Shown in pieces: positions 40,368-46,992 of a stretch of 46,992 nt of DNA (position 1 is its first letter; each line of letters begins with the position of its first letter). This stretch comes from Schleiferiaceae bacterium (GTDB taxonomy: Bacteria; Bacteroidota; Bacteroidia; Flavobacteriales; Schleiferiaceae), in assembly GCA_028357285.1 (NCBI GenBank), contig JAOMWM010000007.1:1-46992 (forward strand). Reading direction: 5' to 3'. Position numbers and translations under genes: made by a program. The notes under the pieces were generated by a model that had not been told where the DNA came from, made no database searches, and worked only from the letters and a program-made list of their open reading frames with translations.

Positions 40368-40447
40368 CTTTAATCGATATATTTTGACTTTAGCACATTA
40401 AAGTGCCACTTTTGTTGACTTTCAGGTCGGGCGCATTGCCATTTTTA

Positions 40448-40455
40448 TATATTTG
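40448..40455 (+). promoter_or_regulatory. -7 promoter element of the giant T9SS protein gene
   Basis: TATATTTG exactly matches TAnnTTTG and lies 38 bp before the ATG at 40494, predicting a leader of about 32 bases. TTG triplets upstream are not at the preferred distance, so the -33 part is uncertain. Confidence 0.55.
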
Positions 40456-40493
40456 TAACTACCCTGAAAATACGTTAACACAAACGCGTTAAA

Positions 40494-43400
40494 ATGAAGA
40501 AAAGCTTACTAGCTGTACTCCTTATTGCCCTCGCTTCTCCGGCGGTTTTTGGACAATTTGCACCACCAATTGACACCGTTTACACGGAAAATTTCGATGG
40601 AACCCTAGGCGCCGACTCAGTTGCCGCCAACTACAATACGGATTCCACCAACGCCACGCGCTCTTGGAACGACACCTCGTACATAAAGACCACAGGCAAT
40701 GCATCCTTTCATACGCAGATCTATGCCAATGACTCGATTATTTTCGAAACAGATGCTTTTACGACGGTAACATACACCAATGTTCGATTGACCTTCGACC
40801 AAATTTGTAAAATTCGCTACATTCAAAAAGCGTTTATCCAAATGTCACGTGATAATGGCGCTACTTGGGTCAATTTAACTAGCACACATTATCAAGGCGG
40901 TAGCCCCCAATTTGGTTCTCAGGGTTGGTTTAATGAATTATCCTATCCTTCGCAACTTCTTACCCCTTATTGGTATGGACCGACTATCGGAAATTCAAAC
41001 ACCGGTACAGGACCTACCCCAAATACAGCATCTGACTGGTGGGCACGCGAGATATTCGACTTAAGTAGCTATTTAGGAACTTACGATAACACAAACTCTC
41101 AGTACGGTTATGCCAACTGTAAGTTGCGTTTCATTATGTCAAACAAAACGGGTACGCCGTCACCGGCAGCACTAGATGGATGGTTTGTAGACAACATTAT
41201 GGTTGAAGGGGCACCTTGTGAATTAGAGCCACCAACGATGGATTGGGTAAATGTGAGTGTTCCTGCCAAGCCTATTGGCGCGCGTTACATGCCAACCCAA
41301 TCTGTACGTGTGAAAGGAAAAGATAATGTTGGTGTCGATAGTATGCGTATCTATATGCGTCGCTACGATTACTCAGCGAGCTCATGGAGCACGTGGAGCG
41401 ACTCATTAATGACTTCTTCCTTCTCTACCAATTGTCCTGATTCTTCTCAATACACTTACACTTTTGGCAATATCGATATTCACGACACCATCGAATGGTA
41501 CGTTCGTATTTTTGATTGTGCCTGTCCTAATGTAGTGAGGGATCCATTAGAATCCGCATCAATTTTCGCCTACAGATTTTGGAGAGATGCAGGATTACCA
41601 CCTATTTGTGGAACGACTACTCAAAACTCTTTCCCTTATTCAACTACTCTCCCAGTAGATCAGGATTTTGAAAACAATGTCTATTGGGTTGCGGGTTCTG
41701 GTACTGGCGCTACGGGTGTCAGCCACCGCGGTAACTTCCCCGATCAGAATCCACCTTATGGAGAAAACTACAAGGTTATACCAAACGAAAACACCATTGG
41801 ATTTGCATGGTCTATCCGGACTGGAGGTACATCAACGAATCTAACTGGTCCAGATGGTGATGCTTCACCTAATGGTGGAGGTAAATATATTTTCACAGAG
41901 GCCGAGCAAGGAAGTAAGAATGATAAAGCGCATTTCATTACTCCGTGTTTGGATTTAAGAAGCTACAACTGTGCGATACTTGAATTTGATTACCACATGT
42001 ACGGTGCACACGTTGACTTTTTAGCCATTACTGCCGATACTGGATTCAATACTTCTGCCTATACCGGTTTAGCGCGTATCGACGGTGAGCAACAAACAAA
42101 ATCAACTGATCCATTCAATACATATTCAGTTGCTCTGAATGATATCACTGGTGATTACGCACGTATTCGTTTCTCAGTGAATAGAGGGAACTCTCTGAAA
42201 GGTGATGTTGCCATAGATAATATTCGAATTTACGAACCACCAACCTACGAGGTAGCGCTTCGTGATGTTTTTAATCCGGAAAATGGGTATTGTTCGTATT
42301 CGAACAACGAAACCATCGACTTATGGATTCAAAATAATGGATGTACGAGTCTAGATAGTGTCCCGGTTACTTGGGAATTCGACTACACAAATACGGCCGG
42401 TACTACAACGAATCAAACTAACACAGAATACATCACCCAAAAGACTTTAGAAACGGGTGATTCTACTTTCTACACGTTTGCTACAGGCCCCAACCTAAGT
42501 GGTTATGGTATCTATGATATATGGGTCTATACAGAACAACCGGGTGATACGGTTGCAACAAACGATACTATTGGGCCGATCAGAATTGTACATGAAGAGC
42601 CATACTCGACCTTCCCTTATGTATTAGACTTTGATGGTGCAGGAACAACTGCCGGAAATAATACGGCAGCCAATGCTGGAAGCTTCCCTACAGATGTATT
42701 CACACCACTTCCGGCCAGTAATAGTGGTGAATATGCATTTTTGGTGGGTAATGAATGGACACCAACTATAGGTTCTGGACCAATCACCGATAAAAGCGCT
42801 CAAGGAAACTATTTAGTCACAGAAGGAAACTATGGACTTTCACCAGCATCAGCGACATTAGTTTCGAAATGTTTGGATTTAAGCAATATGACTAAGCCGG
42901 TTCTTCAATTCCGTCACCACATGTATGGAGCTGATATCGGTGCAATTCGTGTTCAGTGGATTAAGTCAGGAGATAACTTCTGGACGAACCCTATGACACC
43001 ATATACAACTACCCTTACTGATGAAAAAGACAACTGGTCCTTTTATGAAGTAGATCTCAGCGCACAAGCAGGTAATCTTGTGAAGCTGCGTTTTATAGCG
43101 CAGAAATCAGGTTTTGGAGTTGCTTCAGACATTGCCTTCGACGATATTGTTATCGTGGACAAAGCTAATGTTGACGTTGGTGTTGATGCAATAGAAAACC
43201 CGGTAGCGCGTATCAACATGGTAGGTGGCCCAGCGACTCAGAAAGCGAAATTTAAAGTCAGAAACTTTGGCAAGAATGCCCAGAGCAATATACCAGTAAC
43301 CTATACTGTCACCCCTACTTGTGGTACAAATGCTGGAGTTAGCACCACATACACTTTTACCCATAGTGCTTCTATCCCTGCTGGCGGTAATGTTCTAGTT

Positions 43401-45284
43401 ACGGATAACACAAATACTGTTGCCTGGCCAAAAGGTACTTTTGAAGTTTATGCCTACACTACAAAATCAAATGACAATCATTCATGGAACGATTCATCTT
43501 ATGTGAAGAGTGCGGGTTGGCCGGAAGTATTCATTCAATCTGGATTTGTAGAAGATTTCGAAAACTGTAACGACGGCGATTCTTCAGGGTTCTTTGTTTC
43601 AGGAGCATTAGACTTATGGAAAGTTGATCAGATTAATGCCCTAGGTAACAATAATGGTATGGCTACACGCCCTAATCAGAATGTACCTGGTGGTCTTGAA
43701 GAATTCCTATACTTCCCGAGGTTTATCGGCTTTGACACTATAGCAGGTGCCGAACTACGTCTTATTCACGATGTTGATTTAGGAGCCGGTGATGTTGCAT
43801 TGATCGAATTTCAAGGAAACGGTACTTGGACTACTCTAGGATTCTGGGATCCTCAAAATGTAGTAAGTACTAATTGGTATAATACAGGTACATCTTCAGT
43901 TAATGATGCATGGGTTGGCGCACAAGGTCAGATATCCTCAGCTTGGCCATTATCAACCTGGAACTTCTCTGCAGCACCTTTAATTCTGCGTGCGCGCATG
44001 AAATCGGGAACAGGAAATAGTGATGGTTGGAACTTAGATAAAGTAGAAGTATACATTCCACCACAAAACAGTGCCGCACCTATAAACGTGACAACGGTAG
44101 AATATCTTCCAGTACCCGATCAGGATAACCATCTTAAAACCCTGATTAAAAATACAGGTGCGAAAGTCCTTGACAGCTGTTTGGTTGAATTCAGTACGGA
44201 TGGTGGAACTACATGGTCAAATCCAGAGCAGGTAGTATTTAATCCGCCATTAGTACCAAGAAAAACATCATGGTATGAATTTGATCAAGATTGGGTCAGC
44301 CCAGCAAGTGGTCTTTACAACGTTTGTGTGCGTACTTCACGCCCAGATAGCAAGCCAGATAATGATCCAAGTGATGATCAAATCTGTGCAGATATTACTG
44401 TTCTAGATAAGATAGTTATGTCAGTAGATAGTTCTTACTGTAATAATTTTGACGACCCTGCCATCTCACCTTGGTTAACCTTGAACGCCTTTGTCAAAGA
44501 CGGACTTACAGCTTGGGAAGTAGGAACACCAAATATTGCTCCCCTAGTTTCAGCTAATAGTGGATCTAATGCTTGGATGACTGATTTAGACTCTAATTAT
44601 AAAAAACGTGATTCGTCAGCGCTCTATACTCCTGTTTTCCGCTTGGATTCGGGTCAGACGTATACCTACGAATTCATGCATGCATTCTCTACAGAAATTT
44701 ATCATGATGGAGGTACTGTAGATGTCACCTTCGATGGTGGTATCACTTGGAATACAGTCGGCACGAATCTCTTCGGGGCAACGTGGTTCAATACAAGTTT
44801 TGTTACTTCATTGGATATCTTCAAACCAGGTTGGACTGGAGTGAGTAATGGATGGGAACAAGCTACCATCAACCTAGCGGTAGATACAGCACGTAACGCC
44901 ATCTTTAGATTCCGATTCGGTTCTGATGAAACCATCAATAAAGCCGGATGGGCTATCGATGATTTCTGTTTCTACAAGACCAGTGATAATGATAGAATTT
45001 ATGTTATTGGTCAAGAAGAATTAGAACAAAACATAGGTGTAGGTAATATCCATCCGAACCCTACTTCAGGTATGGCACAGTTACCAGTCAGTTTCCAAAG
45101 CGATGCTGATGTCGTGATTACTGTGCGCAATACACAAGGACAAATCCTTGAACAACGTACAGTACATGGGACTACAGGAATACAGACCTTTACAATAGAG
45201 ACGTCCGCATGGGCAGCAGGTATGTATCTAGTTGAAACTGTCACCCCAATAGGAACAGACGTTCAACGATTGATTGTAGAATAA
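40494..45284 (+). CDS. Giant modular surface protein with T9SS type A sorting domain
   Basis: A 1596-residue exported protein. A signal peptide (MKKSLLAVLLIALASPAVFG) leads into alternating beta-sandwich modules. MAM-like or jelly-roll units begin near residues 30, 389, 709, 1019 and 1314 (each with an acidic FDG/FEN/FDD start and ending in a 'DNI', 'DDI' or 'DDF' strand such as AIDNIRIYE or AFDDIVIVD). CARDB/Ig-like linkers lie between them, near 580-700, 886-1010 and 1184-1300. The tail from about 1513 (NIHPNPTSGMAQL ... GMYLVETVTPIGTDVQRLIVE) is a T9SS type A sorting signal. No catalytic motif is visible, so it is probably an adhesin or glycan/protein-binding surface protein. Its modules resemble those in the secreted protease. 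Confidence 0.9.
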   Translation: MKKSLLAVLLIALASPAVFGQFAPPIDTVYTENFDGTLGADSVAANYNTDSTNATRSWNDTSYIKTTGNASFHTQIYANDSIIFETDAFTTVTYTNVRLTFDQICKIRYIQKAFIQMSRDNGATWVNLTSTHYQGGSPQFGSQGWFNELSYPSQLLTPYWYGPTIGNSNTGTGPTPNTASDWWAREIFDLSSYLGTYDNTNSQYGYANCKLRFIMSNKTGTPSPAALDGWFVDNIMVEGAPCELEPPTMDWVNVSVPAKPIGARYMPTQSVRVKGKDNVGVDSMRIYMRRYDYSASSWSTWSDSLMTSSFSTNCPDSSQYTYTFGNIDIHDTIEWYVRIFDCACPNVVRDPLESASIFAYRFWRDAGLPPICGTTTQNSFPYSTTLPVDQDFENNVYWVAGSGTGATGVSHRGNFPDQNPPYGENYKVIPNENTIGFAWSIRTGGTSTNLTGPDGDASPNGGGKYIFTEAEQGSKNDKAHFITPCLDLRSYNCAILEFDYHMYGAHVDFLAITADTGFNTSAYTGLARIDGEQQTKSTDPFNTYSVALNDITGDYARIRFSVNRGNSLKGDVAIDNIRIYEPPTYEVALRDVFNPENGYCSYSNNETIDLWIQNNGCTSLDSVPVTWEFDYTNTAGTTTNQTNTEYITQKTLETGDSTFYTFATGPNLSGYGIYDIWVYTEQPGDTVATNDTIGPIRIVHEEPYSTFPYVLDFDGAGTTAGNNTAANAGSFPTDVFTPLPASNSGEYAFLVGNEWTPTIGSGPITDKSAQGNYLVTEGNYGLSPASATLVSKCLDLSNMTKPVLQFRHHMYGADIGAIRVQWIKSGDNFWTNPMTPYTTTLTDEKDNWSFYEVDLSAQAGNLVKLRFIAQKSGFGVASDIAFDDIVIVDKANVDVGVDAIENPVARINMVGGPATQKAKFKVRNFGKNAQSNIPVTYTVTPTCGTNAGVSTTYTFTHSASIPAGGNVLVTDNTNTVAWPKGTFEVYAYTTKSNDNHSWNDSSYVKSAGWPEVFIQSGFVEDFENCNDGDSSGFFVSGALDLWKVDQINALGNNNGMATRPNQNVPGGLEEFLYFPRFIGFDTIAGAELRLIHDVDLGAGDVALIEFQGNGTWTTLGFWDPQNVVSTNWYNTGTSSVNDAWVGAQGQISSAWPLSTWNFSAAPLILRARMKSGTGNSDGWNLDKVEVYIPPQNSAAPINVTTVEYLPVPDQDNHLKTLIKNTGAKVLDSCLVEFSTDGGTTWSNPEQVVFNPPLVPRKTSWYEFDQDWVSPASGLYNVCVRTSRPDSKPDNDPSDDQICADITVLDKIVMSVDSSYCNNFDDPAISPWLTLNAFVKDGLTAWEVGTPNIAPLVSANSGSNAWMTDLDSNYKKRDSSALYTPVFRLDSGQTYTYEFMHAFSTEIYHDGGTVDVTFDGGITWNTVGTNLFGATWFNTSFVTSLDIFKPGWTGVSNGWEQATINLAVDTARNAIFRFRFGSDETINKAGWAIDDFCFYKTSDNDRIYVIGQEELEQNIGVGNIHPNPTSGMAQLPVSFQSDADVVITVRNTQGQILEQRTVHGTTGIQTFTIETSAWAAGMYLVETVTPIGTDVQRLIVE

Positions 45285-45306
45285 TATACCGAGAACTCTT
45301 TTTTTT

Positions 45307-45347
45307 CACCCTCGCACTTCTTTCGAGAATGCGGGGGTGTTTTTTTT
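45307..45347 (+). terminator. Intrinsic terminator of the giant surface protein gene
   Basis: The stem CACCCTCGCA / TGCGGGGGTG (10 bp, one T-G pair) with a 13-base loop is followed by eight T residues. It lies about 22 bp past the stop and before the converging mltG gene. Confidence 0.9.
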
Positions 45348-45383
45348 CACAGCCGAAGGGACCTTTTAAATCTGGAGTCTTAT

Positions 45384-46412
45384 CTACCTGTAGATTTTAC
45401 GGCTGTTCAGCCAATGCGTCCATTTGCGTTGATTTACCAAATGCCCTGCATAATTGCGTGCAAAAGCATGATAACCAGGTTGATCGGGATCCGCACACAT
45501 GAAGATAAAATCGTGCTCGGGCGCTTCTAGAACTGCTAATAGTGCAGCCTTTTCAGGAACACAAAGAGGTCCCGGGGGTAGACCTAAATTTTTGTAGGTA
45601 TTGTACGGCGAATCAATGGTTAAATCTTTGCGCAAAACACGTTGCACCACCGCAGCGGGATTTTCTTGCTGTATCGCATAGATGACAGTAGGATCCGCCT
45701 GCAACTTCATTCCATCAGCTAAGCGGTTCAAATATAAGCGTGCCACTTTCGGGCGATCATCAGCTTTGCTGCTTTCTTTCATTACAATGGAAGCCAATGT
45801 GCTGACCTCCCCTGGCGTCAACCCTAAATCCTGTGCTTGGCGAATGCGTGTAGGTGTCCAAAATGAAATGGTATTCTGATATAGCTTATTTATGACGGTC
45901 TCTGCGCTTGCGTTCCAATAAAACTCATAGGTATCTGGTAAAAAGGCACCTTGTTTTAAGGGCCCTTCCCATCCTTCCATAGGTGCTTGCAATGCTTTAT
46001 AGAGGGCAGGTGCATCCACCATTAGCTGAGGACTTAATTGGTCCGCGAGATCTTTCAAATTCTTTGCACTATTGAAACTCACCTTTACAGGGGTCTGCAA
46101 TCCCGCTTTTAACATGTTTACGATTCCATTGCTACTCATACCCTCCTCTATGACGTAATGCCCCGTTTTGAGCGTATCCAGCCCTTTTTTCGTGCCAATT
46201 AGATAGAATCCTTCCGGCTGAAGTAATAGACCCGATTCAAACCAATCCTCATAAACCGTTTCTAGGGAAGTTCCAGGTTCTACATATAATTCATAGGGTG
46301 CCAATTCCGGATTGACATTTGCTTCGAAAACCGCATTATAGCCTTTCCAAACCAATACGAGCAATAGACCCGGAATAACCACGCCTACTGTAATTACCAT
46401 CAGTTTTCTCAT
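45384..46412 (-). CDS. mltG: Endolytic murein transglycosylase MltG
   Basis: A 343-residue inner-membrane enzyme that cuts nascent peptidoglycan strands and so sets glycan length. One N-terminal membrane helix (MVITVGVVIPGLLLVLVW) precedes a LysM-like part and the YceG domain. That domain has LASIVMKESSKADDRPKVARLYLNRLADGMKLQADPTVIY; the catalytic glutamate is the E of KES, and the preceding position, often E or Q, is methionine here. SPYNTYKNLGLPPGPLCVP follows. The ATG at 46412 overlaps the stop of the GNAT gene (ATGA); a longer frame to 46469 would overlap it further and adds an unlikely N-terminus. Confidence 0.94.
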   Translation of the reverse strand: MRKLMVITVGVVIPGLLLVLVWKGYNAVFEANVNPELAPYELYVEPGTSLETVYEDWFESGLLLQPEGFYLIGTKKGLDTLKTGHYVIEEGMSSNGIVNMLKAGLQTPVKVSFNSAKNLKDLADQLSPQLMVDAPALYKALQAPMEGWEGPLKQGAFLPDTYEFYWNASAETVINKLYQNTISFWTPTRIRQAQDLGLTPGEVSTLASIVMKESSKADDRPKVARLYLNRLADGMKLQADPTVIYAIQQENPAAVVQRVLRKDLTIDSPYNTYKNLGLPPGPLCVPEKAALLAVLEAPEHDFIFMCADPDQPGYHAFARNYAGHLVNQRKWTHWLNSRKIYR

Positions 46413-46924
46413 GAAACTAATTTTTGAAAGAGTTGTGCATTTTGATGAGTACCGTCGAACCAGACCCAATCTTCTAAAGTTCCAACCGCACGGTATCCGC
46501 TTTGTTCGAACAATTGTATGGAGGCATCATTATTCACAGGAACATGAGCATAAAGACTATGCAACCCGAGCGTCTTAAAGCAATACGAATCGAAAGCTTT
46601 TAGGACCATTTTACCTAATCCTTTACCGCGAAACGTCTCCGAAAGTACAATTCCGACTCCAGCTTTACGAGCTACAGGGTCGTAATCAAAAAGGTCAATA
46701 GCACCCGCAGTTGTCCCGTTAAAGACAAAAAGTAAGCGAAGTTGACCATCACGTTGTAAGTTGCCTGGCTGTCCGGCTAAATATTCGGCCAGTACCTTTT
46801 TACTCCACGGCTCCTTGCTTATTCCTAAATACCAAAGCGATGCATCATTTTCGATGCCATGAAGCCATTGAAGGTCTTCCGGCTCAGGTGCACGCAAGAA
46901 TCCGTTATCCGTTACTTTAATCAT
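46409..46924 (-). CDS. GNAT-family N-acetyltransferase
   Basis: A 171-residue acetyltransferase of the RimJ/SpeG-like group. The acetyl-CoA pyrophosphate loop FRGKGLGKMV follows the beta-4 strand GVGIVLSE, and the C-terminal part shows HVPVNNDASIQLFEQSGYRAVG, typical of the family. The substrate may be a protein N-terminus, a polyamine or a small amine; sequence alone does not decide. It is overlapped by 4 bp on both sides (dapF stop, mltG start), forming a three-gene unit dapF-GNAT-mltG, which suggests a loose link to cell-wall metabolism. Confidence 0.88.
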   Translation of the reverse strand: MIKVTDNGFLRAPEPEDLQWLHGIENDASLWYLGISKEPWSKKVLAEYLAGQPGNLQRDGQLRLLFVFNGTTAGAIDLFDYDPVARKAGVGIVLSETFRGKGLGKMVLKAFDSYCFKTLGLHSLYAHVPVNNDASIQLFEQSGYRAVGTLEDWVWFDGTHQNAQLFQKLVS

Positions 46925-46992
46925 AATGGCAACAATCCTTTAAATACTTGCATTGCAGGTCCAGTAAGCACGACATCTGTAAAAGGGCCACT
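46921..46992 (-). CDS. dapF: Diaminopimelate epimerase, C-terminal end (partial)
   Basis: The last 23 residues of a minus-strand gene that starts beyond the right edge: SGPFTDVVLTGPAMQVFKG then LLPL and TGA. The pattern of an LTGPA motif followed by VFKG just before the C-terminus matches the end of DapF, which makes meso-diaminopimelate for lysine and peptidoglycan synthesis. Its stop overlaps the GNAT start as ATGA. The neighbours GNAT and mltG, the latter a cell-wall enzyme, support the call, but only a short piece is visible. Confidence 0.72.
   Translation of the reverse strand, partial: SGPFTDVVLTGPAMQVFKGLLPL

Noticed and set aside
40391-40408. GCAC-N6-GTGC inverted repeat before the giant surface protein gene
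   Set aside because: Only 4 bp of pairing with a 6-base A/T loop; too short to call a terminator or operator.
1-46992. CRISPR arrays, insertion sequences, prophage, integrons, tRNA or rRNA genes
   Set aside because: I looked for regularly spaced repeats, transposase or integrase motifs and tRNA-like sequences in the gaps and saw none; the gaps are all short.

Overview
The window looks like chromosomal DNA from a Bacteroidota bacterium, most likely a free-living, probably marine member of the Flavobacteriales. The evidence is two very large secreted proteins with C-terminal type IX secretion (T9SS type A) sorting domains, a GldI-like gliding lipoprotein, a PorE-like OmpA/PD40 protein, a TonB receptor paired with a DUF4249 lipoprotein, N-terminal lipoboxes of the SSC/SGC kind, start codons preceded by A/T-rich sequence rather than Shine-Dalgarno motifs, and several matches to the Bacteroidota -7 promoter element TAnnTTTG. 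Genes are densely packed: many ATGA or TAATG overlaps within operons, shared stop codons between convergent genes, and no gene-free stretch longer than about 240 bp. I see no rRNA, tRNA, CRISPR array, insertion sequence or prophage.

Layout. 1-1591: the end of an unrecognised gene overlapping an ALDH3-like aldehyde dehydrogenase. 1681-5966: a prolyl-isomerase cluster, with two cyclophilin-FKBP fusion proteins (one without a signal peptide, one a lipoprotein), an unknown lipoprotein, and a GldI-like FKBP lipoprotein coupled to a DHH phosphoesterase. 6042-6912: ndk and rplS, the latter with a structured leader. 6984-11484 (minus strand): a tightly overlapping aroC, dicarboxylate/amino-acid symporter and PorE-like OmpA operon. 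11530-14665 (plus): the lower histidine-degradation genes hutI-hutG-ftcD, followed by a TonB receptor/DUF4249 pair. 18004-24567: fabH, htpG, a phosphohexomutase, a thioredoxin-fold lipoprotein and a YkgJ-type cysteine-cluster protein.

24564-34887 is the most unusual part. A minus-strand operon encodes a secreted 804-residue PIG-L deacetylase, a 37-residue one-helix membrane protein and a sodium:solute symporter with a large soluble insertion. It diverges from a 1581-residue T9SS-exported subtilisin, which converges on a second sodium:solute symporter. 34925-40367 holds recR, a glycosyltransferase fused to a degenerate sugar-phosphotransferase-like membrane module, a 2-oxoacid dehydrogenase E2, a DEDDh exonuclease and a fumarylacetoacetate-hydrolase-family enzyme. 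40494-45284 is one giant modular T9SS surface protein. The right edge is the minus-strand operon dapF(partial)-GNAT-mltG.

How the genes work together. Several serve the envelope and secretion: GldI-like, PorE-like, the T9SS cargoes, the lipoprotein foldases and mltG. Others fit growth on protein- and polymer-derived nutrients: the secreted protease, the amino-acid symporter, histidine breakdown, the TonB uptake system, the PIG-L/symporter operon and the E2 subunit. The best candidate for an undescribed system is the PIG-L/small membrane protein/symporter operon. Other points worth checking are the glycosyltransferase fusion, the paired cyclophilin-FKBP proteins, the rplS leader, a sigma-54-like site before htpG, and very short divergent spacers that suggest leaderless transcripts.
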